Source: Bolinopsis microptera (Eukaryota; Ctenophora; Tentaculata; Lobata; Bolinopsidae). Taken from it: 64,000 bases of DNA. The notes beneath the pieces are model-generated. The model saw only the letters and a list, made by a program, of their open reading frames with translations. It did not search any database and had not been told where the DNA came from. This document shows, piece by piece, positions 1 through 12,111 of the stretch (positions are counted from its first letter, which is position 1; every line of letters starts with the position of its first letter). The stretch spans positions 13,764,445-13,828,444 of the forward strand of contig NC_087079.1 in NCBI RefSeq assembly GCF_026151205.1. Reading direction: 5' to 3'. A program made the position numbers and the translations under genes.

Positions 1-2589
1 TACATCGAACCCGAAAATAGAAATTGCACGAATTTAAAATATCTGATCAACATCATTTTTCTGAGAAGGGTCACGTATGGAGATAATTCAAATTTCATTT
101 TTAATCTGCTCGACGATTGAGTCACTAAAGGGGTGCTGGAGACGATTTTCTTAGCCACAACTTTGTCAGGTATGAAAGGAGTAGAAGCTGTAATAGCTGG
201 GTCGGACTGATTAAAGCTAACATTGCCCCGCTGCATGAGTCTCTCTGAAGCTCTCCTGCCTTTTGATGAAACAGCTGGTGTTGAGGCTACAAGGTGAGGG
301 TCGTGTGGATCAAAGGTAACGTTACCTAAATTCACGAGATTATCGATGGACCTCCTCTTTGGTTTTGGATCCAGCTCATCTTCTTGATAAACACAATGTC
401 CCGAGTCATTGGGATTCTTGCGCTTTCTTAGTACTTGATTGCATAACAAAATGTTTTCTGGCTTATCTACAATACATCCGGCTGCAAGACCTGGAGGTTT
501 TTTCCGTTGTAGCTGAGCCAACAACTTACTAACCCGCTTTGATGCTCGACTTGGTGCAGAAGGTTTGTCTGGATCAGGTGTTTTTTCCGATTGTTTAGAT
601 TGAATTGGTTGATTTTCTGCTTGTTTTTCAGCTTGTTTAGGCTGAAATTGGTTTAATATTTTGATCTTTTGGCTCGTCTTTTGGCAGCTAACCCAGCTTC
701 TTCACCTTCCCTTTCATGGCGGGAATCTTCTTAGAGAAGTCTTGATAAATTCTTTAGAGGAAGTCTTGATAACTTTTTTAGATGAAGTCTTGGTAACTTC
801 TTTAGAGGAAGTGTTGGAAACTTCTTTAGATGAAGTCTTGGAAACTTCTTTAGAAGCCCTGGGTGGTGTATTCTCAAGATTCTCAGTGGATGACGGACCT
901 TCTTTTACCATAGCTCGAATATCTGGAAGCTTGTTATCAACACCAGAATGTCTATTCAAATCATCAGACGGTTTGGTCTGGTCTGAAGAAACTTTCTCTT
1001 TACTAGAAGCTATACCCTGTGCTGGCTTGAATTGATTCATCAGTTTGTTGAACCTTGCAGATCGGCGAGTCCTTCTTTTTTCTGCATCCGGTTTCCTATC
1101 AATATCCTCGGTTGATTCCGCTTTCTTTGTCTTATCATGTGATACCGTAACTCCCACAGGGGGTTCAACTGAAGTATGATCATTATCATTCTGCACAGGT
1201 TCTTCTGAAGCAGGTTCAACACTAATTTCTTCAGGTACCTCTGAAGCAGGTTCAACACTAATTTCTTCAGGTACCTCTGAAGCAGGTTCAACACTAATTT
1301 CTTCAGGTACCTCTGGAGCAGGTTCAACACTAATTTCTTCAGGTTCCTCTGGAGCAGATTCGACACCATCTTCCTCAGCACTCTCTCCACCCTTTAATTA
1401 CTGTGATTATCTAAGACGCATCACAGGGTTTCCAGAGCTTCTTCTGAAGAATCAGCAGATGTGGGGTTTCAGATTTCACTTGCACCGGTTCACTGGGTTT
1501 TTTCTGAGTAATGACTTCAGGAATCAGTGAAATTCTATCAGGATCGTTTGCTTTTGCTAGCTGAGCTTTCCTTCTCTTTTGTTCACGAATCTTCTCTTTT
1601 ATCAAGTCCCCCAGCTTGAAGGGTTTCTTGGGTTGCTGATTAGCCTTTGACTGGACACTAAGTGAAGGTTGTTGAGAAGATAGTAGCACTTTTTTGGCAG
1701 ACTCCATCTTAGCTTTGATTCTCACACACCCTTTTTCAGTATTGTTTATCAATAGCAGGTCTTCTGGCACATCCCGTGATTTGTTACCATTTATCGAGTT
1801 CTCTGACATCCTTGAAGCATTCACTAGGTTGGCTGATGCATCTGGGTTGAAAAGGTTCCTTCCCGTCTTTTTTATGTATTTTTCTGATGGACTCTGCACT
1901 TCCTTCTTAATTCCAACCACCTCCTGAGAATTGTCTACAAATTCCTTTGACGGGACTGGAGAGTTCACTATCTTAATGGTTGTTGTTCTCTCAGTATATG
2001 ATATCTCGTTATCCTCGGTCTCTATTTCCATGATGAACCATACTGGTGTGTACCGAGATGTCGTTTTGTGACAGACCCCCACTGTGCCCCAGATTTTGAC
2101 TTAATGAAGTAGACTTGGTAACTGTCTGAGACACAACAATGGTGCTTATTGTTGTTGCTTCTTTTAATCTGAAATCACTCAGTAAGTTCTTTCTCAAAGC
2201 TGCATTGACATCATTTGAAACTTGCGGACGCTTATAAGTAACACTTCTTGAAGCTGTGAGTAAGGGGCAGCAACATAATGTGAGTTTTAAAGAACATTGC
2301 CGGTCCTTGGTTGGATAGTGAGAGATGTAAACCTCGACCAGTGTGGGGTGTTTTAAAGCTCTTAAGAAAACCAGGGGTCATCAGATTACCAATGACAGTC
2401 TCTTGTAGCACAGAGTCTACGACCGCGTGATTGCTGCTTTCTCTTTTTTCTTAACCATTCTTGCGTATTGAACCTCAGCTATAAATTGTGCATCAGCTCC
2501 ACTCAAAACTTCGATTTCGTTTTTGAAATCGGTCACAAAAAGCACAATGAATTTAGTTAAATCACTCTGTAACGGTGACTTCAACCTTC
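1..2589 (-). CDS. NCAPD3: NCAPD3 C-terminal tail, frame broken in several places, cut by window edge
   Basis: Coding-like sequence continues past the stop at 2590 but moves between frames. Open pieces, reading leftwards, lie at about 2626-2417 (LRRLKSPLQSDL, family-like), 2430-2236 (VVDSVLQETVIGNLMTPGF), 2255-2009, 2082-1411, 1390-714, 735-665 and 665-1. They are rich in Lys, Ser, Glu and Pro, as expected for the disordered condensin tail. Several breaks sit at short homopolymers: one extra A in the AAAA at 2593-2600 would rejoin the conserved frame, and at about 725-740 comparison with the neighbouring 24-bp repeat shows two lost bases. One break, near 2345 to 2255, could instead be a small intron, because CTTACTCACAG is a good acceptor. 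The breaks may be consensus errors, small introns or real decay. The last piece stays open to base 1. Confidence 0.7.
738..866 (-). repeat. 24-bp coding tandem repeat in NCAPD3 tail
   Basis: About five units of 24 bp encode the octapeptide SKEVSKTS and variants (SKEVSNTS, SKEVTKTS, SKKVIKTS, SKEFIKTS) on the minus strand. The last unit has lost two bases relative to the consensus, which shifts the frame. Confidence 0.85.
1200..1380 (-). repeat. 36-bp coding tandem repeat in NCAPD3 tail
   Basis: About five head-to-tail units of 36 bp encode the 12-residue acidic repeat EVPEEISVEPAS on the minus strand. Copies differ by a few bases (Ser/Pro, Val/Glu exchanges). The length is a multiple of three, so the frame is kept through the array. 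Confidence 0.85.
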
Positions 2590-5580
2590 TTAGCTTTTGA
2601 CGAAGTTGGATATGATAGGAGTGCAATTTTCCACGAAAACCCTTTTCACAATGGTTGATATTAATTTTGTTTGTGCCTCAATCATTCCAATATTACTGTC
2701 ATCATCATCGAAGTCATGACAAGCTCTAGATTTCAATGAAGATAATTTCAATGATGGACAGCAAAGTATCCAAAGACTATCGTGAAGGAGTGGTATAAGT
2801 TTCTCGTCTATAGGATCATCATTCTCTGCCACGAACAGAGTTAGGATCTCCTTGCAGATACGAGTAGTAAGCTCTAATTTCTGCTGATCTCCAAGGTTTT
2901 GCAACATTGCTGTATAGATTTTTCTCCGTTTGGCCTGATTCTCTTTACCTGGCAACGAAAAATGAAGAAGGTTTGGTTCAGTTGTGGTAAGGAAACTAAA
3001 AAGTTCATTAGCAAAGAACACCACCTCAATGAAGAAGTCAAAATAGGTTTTAGGGTACCTGACAAGCAGGATATTAGAGAGGCACAGCTCGCACAACTGT
3101 CTTATCTCAGAGTTCTCACAAACCAAGTTTGAAATGAACTTCATGACAATCCCACTTCTCCATTTCAAATAATCTTCTTGAAGCAGCTTAGTCAAGACAA
3201 TGATAGCCTGACGACGCACAACCATCGACCCATCCTGAAGACAATCAGTTACACAGTACAGATACTCAGCAATGATAGTTGGGTATCTTACGATCAGGTC
3301 GCCCAACACAATCAAAATATTGTTCCTGATTTCAAAGTTTTTATCATCCTCCAGCACTTTTGAGAAGAGCATGACTGAATCTTTTGCAACATCTTCATGA
3401 ACGAGACACATCTTGCCCAGAGCGATAATGGAATGCCCCCGAACAGATGTTGAGAACGAGCTCTCCTCACTCCCAATAATCAGCTCCTTTACAGACAAAA
3501 TGACGCTACTGTCAATCACTTTCGTATAATGCATTGTTACTTCTCCCAGAGTGAATAAGTAGCAACACAACTTCATTGAGGAGATAACGTCGTGAGAAGT
3601 TTGTGTTAAACATAGATTCTGGAGGACAACACCGATGTCTCTAATGGTCTCCTCGCATAACGTGATCATTTGTTGTTTGTCACTTCGATGTATGAGGTTA
3701 GCGACAGTTGCTACTAACTCCTTGATAACAATGTATGGGTGAATGAATTTCTTCAGTTCCAGCCTTAATTTCTCAACAATCTCATCGATATCAGTGACCC
3801 TCTTCAGGTTTCTCAAACATGTAAATGACATGCACATGGTTTGGTAACTATCATCTGATCTTGTTAACAAACATCTCTCAAATATGTCAACCAACTGACA
3901 ACTGTCGATCTCCTTAAATTTGTCCACCATTTTGGAAACTACAAGTAAAATGGTGTGAGTGGACTGTGGATCTTCTAACTTCTCTAACAGGTAACTCCTG
4001 CAGTCTGCTGACATTTTGAAGTCTTTCAGGTTGTAGATTCCAAAATCAAAGTATGTTTGCAGGTCGAGGGACTTTGGATTAGAAATTAGCTGTAAGATTT
4101 CCCAGGCATGTTCGCAGGAGTGAAGCTTATTCAGTAACCTCTCCAGCTGCAGGCTACAATAATCCTTCACAGAGTTCTCATTGTCATTCGTTGCGGGTAG
4201 GACAGTTTCCAGCCACAGTCTCTGTACAACTGGGTCAGACTCGAACTCTGAAAGCAACTGACCAACACTCATGAGAGCTTGTTTTCTGACCGATACTGCT
4301 GTGTCCAAACAAAAACGATAAATGATTTTCAACCAGGAGCTTCTAATTTTGATTTTTAGAAGCATCATCAGTAGCAAGCTACATGATGCTTTCCTGACTG
4401 ATGATTTTTCGTCGGAGCTCAAAGACTGCACAACATGCAGAATATTTTCAGAATTGCTCGGCTCAAAGTAGGGCAACAGAGATTTCTGAGAGGTTGTTGG
4501 GGCATTCTTCAAGAGATCACTCAGCACCATTGCATATTTAGCCCTGACTGTCGGGGCTTTATCACAGAGACCTAATATAATGGTCTGGTACAACACTTTC
4601 AACACAGATGGATCTTCGGCGTCAGTAACAAAATCGTTGAATGAAAGTTGGAAGCACATTTCAGCTCCAAATATCCTGTGGACAACCTTTTGAGACATGC
4701 ACAGCTGAGTTACAATCCAATCAACAAACTCAAAGAAGCAGTTGTTGGGTAGTACTGCGACCAGCTTCAAGATATACGCCTCGACCTGTCTTCTGGCTTC
4801 AGTTCTGTCTGATATGGATGAACAGAGAGTGTGGATTAGGTTCAGGTGGTGAGCTATAACACGCTTGTTTTCCGAGCTTTTTGATGTGAAATCACATATC
4901 AGGCCGGAACAACGGTCACTGACATACGATTTACCTGCTAATAGGTACGCTGAAGCTTCTTTGATGAAGAACTTAAAATCTTTAGGCTTTGACAAGATAA
5001 CAGAAAAAAGTTGATTGAAGTCGCTGTTGTCTGCTTTTTTGTGGGAACAATTGATATTGACGGAAGCAAGAAACGATTTGACCAGTATCCAATATGACTG
5101 GTCTGGTAAAGTCAAGTCTGATTCAATGATTTCTGATAGGCTATCATAAACTGCAAGAATACCTTCAAAACTTGAGGAGTCGTTCTGAACTTTGAGTAAC
5201 TCCATTACCTTACCAAAGAGCATGTTATGAAACACATTTCTTGCTGACGCCCCCTCCAAGGTTGAGAGATACAGATAGCAACCCCCACCTAATAAACCAG
5301 TCAGTGGCGAACCTTCTCCTTTTATACAAGATTCCAAGACAACATTTGTGACACACTGAATTCTGCTCACATCTGATAAGATTAAGTTATCCCAGATTCT
5401 GTTTCTTTTCTTTCGGATGTATTTCAGTAGGTCTCGAAACGGCTCTTCTAGTCCGATTAATGTGTTGTCGTAAGTCCAAGACTCTGGGAAGTTTTCAGAA
5501 CAAAAGTCATCTTTCAGCATGTTGTGGCACCATTCTTCTGTGAGGCTGCTCAGCCCGAGACTAGCTTTTAATTCATCCAT
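2590..5580 (-). CDS. NCAPD3: Condensin-2 complex subunit D3 (main HEAT-repeat block)
   Basis: This is a 996-codon open frame from ATG at 5580 to TAA at 2590. NCAP-D3 is the HEAT-repeat subunit of condensin II, which compacts chromosomes in early mitosis. The protein is built of alpha-helical pairs throughout. Family-like stretches include DKAPTVRAK in the middle, then a Cnd1-type segment at roughly residues 690-870 (SVRGHSIIALGKMCL, EIRNNILIVLGDLIVRYP, LLQEDYLKW). Near the end comes QAKRRKIYTAMLQNLGDQQK, then EAQTKLISTIVKRVFVENC, which matches the conserved region leading into the NCAP-D3 C-terminal part. The start is the first Met after stops. Compared with vertebrate NCAP-D3 (about 1,500 aa) the N-terminus looks shorter. 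No intron is seen in this 3-kb block although the neighbouring genes are intron-rich, so a retroposed origin is possible. The frame closes inside conserved sequence at about 2592; the tail is listed separately. Confidence 0.93.
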   Translation of the reverse strand: MDELKASLGLSSLTEEWCHNMLKDDFCSENFPESWTYDNTLIGLEEPFRDLLKYIRKKRNRIWDNLILSDVSRIQCVTNVVLESCIKGEGSPLTGLLGGGCYLYLSTLEGASARNVFHNMLFGKVMELLKVQNDSSSFEGILAVYDSLSEIIESDLTLPDQSYWILVKSFLASVNINCSHKKADNSDFNQLFSVILSKPKDFKFFIKEASAYLLAGKSYVSDRCSGLICDFTSKSSENKRVIAHHLNLIHTLCSSISDRTEARRQVEAYILKLVAVLPNNCFFEFVDWIVTQLCMSQKVVHRIFGAEMCFQLSFNDFVTDAEDPSVLKVLYQTIILGLCDKAPTVRAKYAMVLSDLLKNAPTTSQKSLLPYFEPSNSENILHVVQSLSSDEKSSVRKASCSLLLMMLLKIKIRSSWLKIIYRFCLDTAVSVRKQALMSVGQLLSEFESDPVVQRLWLETVLPATNDNENSVKDYCSLQLERLLNKLHSCEHAWEILQLISNPKSLDLQTYFDFGIYNLKDFKMSADCRSYLLEKLEDPQSTHTILLVVSKMVDKFKEIDSCQLVDIFERCLLTRSDDSYQTMCMSFTCLRNLKRVTDIDEIVEKLRLELKKFIHPYIVIKELVATVANLIHRSDKQQMITLCEETIRDIGVVLQNLCLTQTSHDVISSMKLCCYLFTLGEVTMHYTKVIDSSVILSVKELIIGSEESSFSTSVRGHSIIALGKMCLVHEDVAKDSVMLFSKVLEDDKNFEIRNNILIVLGDLIVRYPTIIAEYLYCVTDCLQDGSMVVRRQAIIVLTKLLQEDYLKWRSGIVMKFISNLVCENSEIRQLCELCLSNILLVRYPKTYFDFFIEVVFFANELFSFLTTTEPNLLHFSLPGKENQAKRRKIYTAMLQNLGDQQKLELTTRICKEILTLFVAENDDPIDEKLIPLLHDSLWILCCPSLKLSSLKSRACHDFDDDDSNIGMIEAQTKLISTIVKRVFVENCTPIISNFVKS

Positions 5581-5969
5581 TTACAAACATCAGATCATAA
5601 AATCCTGAAAATATTTGGTCAAAAATAGTTCAGAAACTGAATTCATAGTTTTGGTTATAAATAGTTTTTTTCGAGAATTAGAAATATCTGTTTTAAGCAG
5701 AATTTTAAACGATTTTTAAAGCTTAGTTGATGTTGCTGTGCAAAAATTGATCGCAGAAATTATTGATTAAAAGCAGTAAGTTGAGAGACATTCTGTTTGA
5801 AATAAATTAAATGAGTTAAAACTGACAGAAAGTTAGCTTTCAAAAATAAAAAGTCCGGTCGCAGGCTTCACTGATCTCAGAGAAGCTGATTTAAAACTGG
5901 TTGAGGATATAATCGGTCATTTCAAACACTCTTCCCAAAACAATTTGATAAAAACTAAATCATCGGATA
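5581..5969. other. MRTO4-NCAPD3 intergenic gap
   Basis: This AT-rich spacer must hold the MRTO4 3' end and the NCAPD3 promoter/5' UTR. I see no clear AATAAA on the minus strand and no TATA box in a convincing position. Confidence 0.6.
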
Positions 5970-8900
5970 TCAGTTCTCGTTGGCGTCCTCAATAACTTCA
6001 TCGCCAAAGTCGTCGTCAGCAGCATCCATAGAAGTGCCAGATTCTGAGAGAACTGTAAAAGCTCCATCGCTCCAGTGAGACATTAATTCGATGTTGAATT
6101 CTGCCATGGAATTCCCGAGATGTTTCTGAAACAGGAAATCTCCATAAGTTTACTAACATAAATATAAATAACTGGATCATCATAATTTCTTAAGCTTAAG
6201 TTGTAAATCTCAAATCTTTTGTAGGAGACAAACATTTGAAGTTATTTATTACATACCAAGATAACAGCTTCCTGAGTAGAAAGAGCTTGTCCAGCAGTAC
6301 AAACAGTATGTTCTTGATTCAACACTATCACACCTGAGTAGAAAAATACCAATAATATTTGATATTCACTATACTTCCATAGGCAATGTTAAGGTATCTG
6401 CTAGGTGTCTCATATCATTAGAAAACTTTGAACTAATTTACATGACGTGTAGATTATTCATATTCCTGTCGATAAGGGCAAAATTATGAGTGAAAGGAGG
6501 CATACTAACAAAACAAGAATTTCGCCGCGGTAACACCACGCACGATCAAATTTCCCTACTGCATACAATTTAATTGTTCTACTTTATTGTATCCCAGAGT
6601 GGTGTTTGGCGCATGTACAATGTAATAAACGTTTATATTATATTGGGCGTGCAGAACTTGAAAAATCCTGCGCGCATCTGAGGTGTCGCCGTCGATCTGT
6701 ATGTGGTTTGGTTGTAAATCATTTCATACTTTGCGCGGTTTTGTTTCGTGTTAACAATAACGATATGCGTATCATGTCACGTCATATTACTGCATCGTAT
6801 GCCAACTTATTGACTGTAATAAAATATGCTGTCTCGTCTTAGTTATTATTTGTATCCAACATAAACTAATACATTTTGATTTTTACTCGACACATCACAG
6901 CACCATCGACTTTCGAGCCTTTTATTTGATATAGGATTCTTTAAAAGCATACCACAATATTGATATTATAGTTGCTTCTTGAATGTAACTGTGAAGTAAC
7001 ATTTGGTCTCAACTATGTATTCCAATGCTTTCTACCATTCAGTGTCGATTAACTGTTAAATAATCAGCCCACAGCCACGAGTTTATCAGCTGACATCATA
7101 ATTTTATTTGTTTTGACTTGCTGAATTTTATCACTCGGTAATTTATTGAGCTTGTTTCACACAAATAACACCTATATTGATGATTGATCCGTTTGTAACA
7201 GTCGTCAAGCACCAAAAACTGGTTGCTATGCCTGTAATTAATTAACTCATAACCAGCATCGTGCGCGCAAAATAGACTCCTTTTATACACATAATTATAG
7301 GGGAGTGGTCTATATTGCGAAGGAGCAGACTTTTGTCGACACCGTAGGACCGTCGGGCCACCTCATATATCCAAACCCGATTACTTATTCCCTACGATCT
7401 TTTTGCCTTCGGCAAGAGTAGGGAAAAAAATGTTAAGTGAACTTACCATCTTTTAATTTGGTGGGAAGACCAAGCTGTCTGAGATGTGGTTCCATAGAAT
7501 GAGGTAAATCAAGTGGTCCCTCAGGCAGGACTACAGTTTCTGTGGCAACACTTCCACTACGAGCAAAACAGAGTTTCTTGTGAGATTTGAAATATTCTTT
7601 TACTTCTTCCACCTTTTCGTTCGTAAACAGCAGTCCACGTTTTCCATGTAGCCCCTTTGAAATCTTGTGGAGATCTTTCTTGTACTCTGATTCCATAGTA
7701 CGTCCGATACTAAGAGCCATCACTTTGTTTCTGCCTAAAAATATCCTGGAAAGAATAAATATTATACAAAATGCAAATATTTTAATACATGTTTGATTTA
7801 ACGAAAGTTGCATTGGGCTACATAATCAGCTAATTGATATTGATTGATTGATTGAAATAAATTTTCGTGCACATACAGAATGAATGGTTAATAATTTAAT
7901 ATATATGTAGACCAAGGTCTGTGCACAGGATGCTTCCTGGAAGAATCCAGTTCTTTTAGCGGGGCACCCTACCTAAAGCCAAATTGAGATATAATAATCA
8001 TATTCCTAGAGAAATAATCAGAAATCGAATACCAATCAAATAATATGATATATAGGAGTAGTAACCATATTTACTATGCAAAATGCCCCAACCACATAGT
8101 GTAAATTTATATAGAATTCAAATTCCATATCATCATTAAACCTCAATAGTCAATATAATAGCCCAAGCAAAATTAAATAACTTCTCATATACCTTACTGT
8201 CATACTACAAATTAATTAAACATTTGAAATCTGTTAACCAGAGAATAAATTTCTAAACCTAATGCAAGTGAAATAATTTAGATGCAATAAAGAATGCCTA
8301 ATGTGAGTATCATCTGTCAATGTCCTTGTAAAAAAGTCTGTAAAAGAGATATGAGTAACTAATATAGAAGAAAAAACAGGAAGTTGTCGTCTGTTGAAAA
8401 ATAAATAGTAAAATATCTAGAATATAAATTAGAATAAAATAACATTCAGTCAATGTGTCGTCAATAAACTGTACAATTATCAAATGTTAAAACTGGGTGA
8501 TACAGTCACCAAAAATAAATACTAAGTATAATAAGTAAATAAATTAAATGTGGTCTATAAAACTACCACTAGGTATAATAGGTCAATAAATTAAATATTG
8601 AAGCTTCAAACGATTCATCATTCACCGTAAACATATTTTGTCAGAAGCTAGGTCTGATCGAATGTGTATGTAAATTGTTTACATATAAAATACCTGCTAT
8701 GTTTCCAAGATTCTCTGATTTCCTTGAGAAGATTATTTCTCTCATTATGAACTTCAATGAGATACAAATGGGCATACTTGTCGCAGCATTCCTGGATTGC
8801 TGATACTAAATCTTTCTTCGTTTCGTAGGACTTCTTTTTGGTAACCGTCAATGGCACTGAAGCAAACAAAAGTTACAATTAATTTTCAGCTCTTAGGAAG

Positions 8901-9061
8901 TCAGAGCTTCACATAGATTATTTTGTTTTCAATCTTCTTGAAAATGGACAGATCTAAAGATATAAATTAAGTTACAGATGTGTCAAACAAAATAACGAAG
9001 TGCAAGGAAGTGTTTTTTAACTGGATAACTCACCAATTTTATCACGCTTTGATTTAGGCAT
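5970..9061 (-). CDS. MRTO4: mRNA turnover protein 4 homolog (ribosome assembly factor), five exons
   Basis: Exons, in reading order: 9061-9034, 8856-8694, 7745-7447, 6333-6257 and 6125-5970. All have GT-AG introns and phases that match, giving 723 nt and 240 residues, close to the 239 of human MRTO4. MRTO4 is a nucleolar P0-like protein that holds the stalk site on pre-60S ribosomes and is later replaced by RPLP0. Diagnostic stretches are the start MPKSKRDKI, VTKKKSYETKKDLV, NKVMALSIGRT, GLLFTNEKVEEV, PHSMEPHLRQLGLPT, and an acidic C-terminus (DAADDDFGDEVIEDANEN). The N-terminal ATG begins the conserved basic start. The gene lies upstream of NCAPD3 on the same strand with about 390 bp between stop and next start. 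No frame damage is seen. Known family role; identification by recognisable sequence, not by search. Confidence 0.95.
6334..7446 (-). other. MRTO4 intron 3 with a small hairpin
   Basis: The intron is 1,113 bp. At 7390-7424 it holds an interrupted hairpin with arms CCCTAC/GTAGGG and inner TTGCC/GGCAA, followed by a run of A. No other structure was recognised. Confidence 0.5.
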
Positions 9062-9944
9062 TTTATCTCCAAGTTGCGACCCTAAAATTAGATGATTGAG
9101 TTGGTGTGTGTTTGAAAATATTCAGATAATGTGTACGAGAGTCAAACATGACTATTTCAAATTAAATTGACAACAAAAAAACGAAAACTAAATTTTGGTT
9201 TATAAATGGAACCCTAATCACCCCCTGGACGTGAGTAATAAATAAATAAATAAATAAATAAAGTCAATTTTTACAGCACAGCAATATATATCTAAATATC
9301 AGATCCTCTGTAATCATAATGTATAAAAAAAGGAGCTGAGTAGGTATTCACTATTCAGGATCAGGTATTCATGCACATTTTGAAAATTTTGCAACACTTG
9401 CCGCTACTTGTAGGTGTGGTCAGCATGACAATCACACCTGTAATATTCCCACACCTAGTATGCATCTTGTAGAGAATCCTTGTGGGTATCTATGCAGTAT
9501 AAAGCTATATAAATGAACAGCTTAACTGCAACACAGCTCACTCTACCTCCTCAAAAGATTAAAACTATTTTAAAACTAAACGTGTGAGAATACCTGATTC
9601 ACGATTTAATTAACTAGAAATAAGCTTGATGATTAAATAATCGGAAATTATCATTTTGTCCCAAATAACTTCTACGCTCAAAAGAGGACTATAAAAGTAT
9701 TTACATTTGGAAGAAAGGAGAGCTTTCAAGAAGCTCTGGGAGGAACTGAAAGAAAAGAGGAAAGCAGAGTCTAACAGAGTTCATTTCATAAGAAACAATA
9801 AGATTGTCAGCTCTGATAAGGACAGTGTATCAGCCTGACAGCCTTGCCTGACGAAATTTGAACTGTTTCATATTCTTTGCCACACATCTATTTTTTCACA
9901 CGTTTGGTTCTGGATTGGACACTCAAAACAACAATAGAGGAGTG
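9062..9944. other. MRTO4 upstream region, no gene seen
   Basis: It contains an (AAAT)n microsatellite at 9237-9262 and otherwise ordinary AT-rich sequence. It should include the MRTO4 promoter, but no motif could be assigned. Confidence 0.5.
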
Positions 9945-9952
9945 GTCTACAC

Positions 9953-10080
9953 GCTCACAGGCTACCACGTCTTGTGTAACCTCAGCTTCAGGACTCTAAC
10001 ACCCTCACAGGCTTCCACGTCTTGTGTAACCCCAGGATTTAATTCGTTCACAGGCTACCATGTCTTGTGTAATTGTAATT
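9953..10080. repeat. Three-copy ~45-bp tandem repeat
   Basis: Three copies of a unit beginning CACAGGCTACCACGTCTTG appear at about 9956, 10003 and 10050, with diverged spacers. An 81-codon frame across them is incidental. Confidence 0.75.
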
Positions 10081-10129
10081 CGAGATATATAAACATAAAA
10101 GCGATGACCAGATACAAGTTTCCACTTTG

Positions 10130-12110
10130 ACACCCAGGCAACTGTGTATCAACTGTTTGACGATTCCGTTAAACTGGTTTAGAAGTAACACCCACCAGGA
10201 ACACTGCATACTCCTACGAGTTGCACGTAGCAGGCCATGACCTCCCCTGGAAGTCCTTGTCTCTCCGTCTTTAACTTGACGGGGTTGCACGAGGGGTGGT
10301 GATAACAGAGCTTCAAGACTCTCAGAGTCTGTTGTCGATATCTATGATTAATATGAATATGGTATATACCTTGGGAGTCTCTCCAGCAGCAGGAGTTGGA
10401 GACATAGGGACGCATTGTAAAAGCTACCGAAAGGAACGCAGACCAATCAGAAGAAGAATGGGGCCATGTAATTGCGGGCACATTTTACTGTGCTGTACTG
10501 TGCAGTGTCTGGTCTCCCGTCAGATTTTACAGACGGGGACAATAATTTATTTGAGTTTATTTGATACGTAAGAATCGCTGTACTCTGTAAAGGTTGAAAA
10601 ACTTATTAAAAAAGTTCTGGAAGCCAAACACTTTCATGCATTTGCGAGGAGGCATGAAAACTCTTTATACAGTCTCAAATAGAAAACATTATGTGCTTTG
10701 TCCAAAAGATGGTATGTGACAATTCATCAACCTCTATATCTAAAATACAACAATCAATCTGGAAGCAATGATTTGTATATCTTTAAAAGAATCTAAGTTG
10801 TTCCAAAATGATGTCTTATAAGTTATATGCATTGTTGATTGTAAATGCAAGTGTCATGGATTCGCTAAAATATCATCTGGAGATTTATATTGGAGGGTAG
10901 GTGATGTTCTTCATTAGTATGATAAAGAGAAACAGACCATACCATGGATAAATTCTAACTATTTATATTTTAGTGTCATTCCAGGTCATGAGCATGCAGA
11001 CAATAATTCTCGAAACTAACACTATTAATGCTAAGTACCAAACAACAAGTGGGAGGTGGATCGTTGGTATACCGTTAAATCGATTTAACACCGCAATTCC
11101 AGTCGCAAGCCTGGGACCACTACTAGCATTGTCACAACATCTACAAAGCTGCCATATAGCCTGACTGACAATTTTCTCGACTGACTGACAATGTTTCTTC
11201 TTTTCCCCATTTAGAATACAAAGATTAGTACATTTTAGCTTATGATTAATATTATATTTTTACTTATAGTTTACCTAGATTGTGAACGATATCGCAAATA
11301 CAATGTATTTATAATGCTGTGCAGCTAATTGATATCAGGTCGGAATTCACTGAATAGTAAAGGATTAAACATTGTACAAAGCGGCTGGTACAGAATTATT
11401 TGAAATAATGTAAGGAGTAACGCTCGATTCTTAAAACTGCATTCTATGGCCGGCACATCAAATTTGATACGTTCTATGACTTTCTTGATTCCGCACTATT
11501 ATATCAACTTTACTGTATACTGACAGAGTTACCAATCAAAATTGAACATGGAATTGTTTAACAATAAGATAATTTTTTGTTAATAACTGTTTATGGCATG
11601 GAGCGGTCACACATGACGGCATCAGCCGAGGGGGAGGAGGTTTGGAAATACTGACGCGTCATGAAGGTTGCTGACAGGGCCGGGAGGGGTCTTGCTTACG
11701 TTTGATTGATGATGTCACGCTTTCCAGATCGTTGCTTTTCGAATTAACAAAGCAAAGATTTCTTTTTACTTCGATATATAATAGCTTCAATCAATTTTAT
11801 TTAGCGAAATTTTATTAACAATAAAGTTTCGCTAATTTCCTTAATATTATTATTATATAATTATAACTTCGGTGAACTGAACTTTGTTGACCAACTAGCC
11901 ATGAACTGTTTCAATTACCAGTCACAATTTTTTTCACTCATTTTTCTACTTACACCCCCGTCACAGTCAGCATTCAAATACTCTCTTAATGGTTATAGCG
12001 CGATGTACTACTGGGCCGCGCATCAAATAATGTTTCTCGATCTCGCAACCAAATCGGTAGATTTTAGGATAATAGTTGTTTAATTTGTAGTTTTACCAAA
12101 GATACCGAAA
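10130..12110. other. Gene-poor stretch, nothing recognised
   Basis: Short open frames of 60-100 codons here have no domain pattern, no codon-like composition and no plausible splice partners. No tandem or inverted repeat was noticed. Confidence 0.5.
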
Positions 12111-12111
12111 T

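Noticed and set aside
1040-1390. 116-codon minus-strand frame reading LLQRYLKKLVLN repeats
   Set aside because: It is the off-frame shadow of the 36-bp acidic repeat of NCAPD3; the EISVEPASEVPE frame joins the neighbouring coding sequence.
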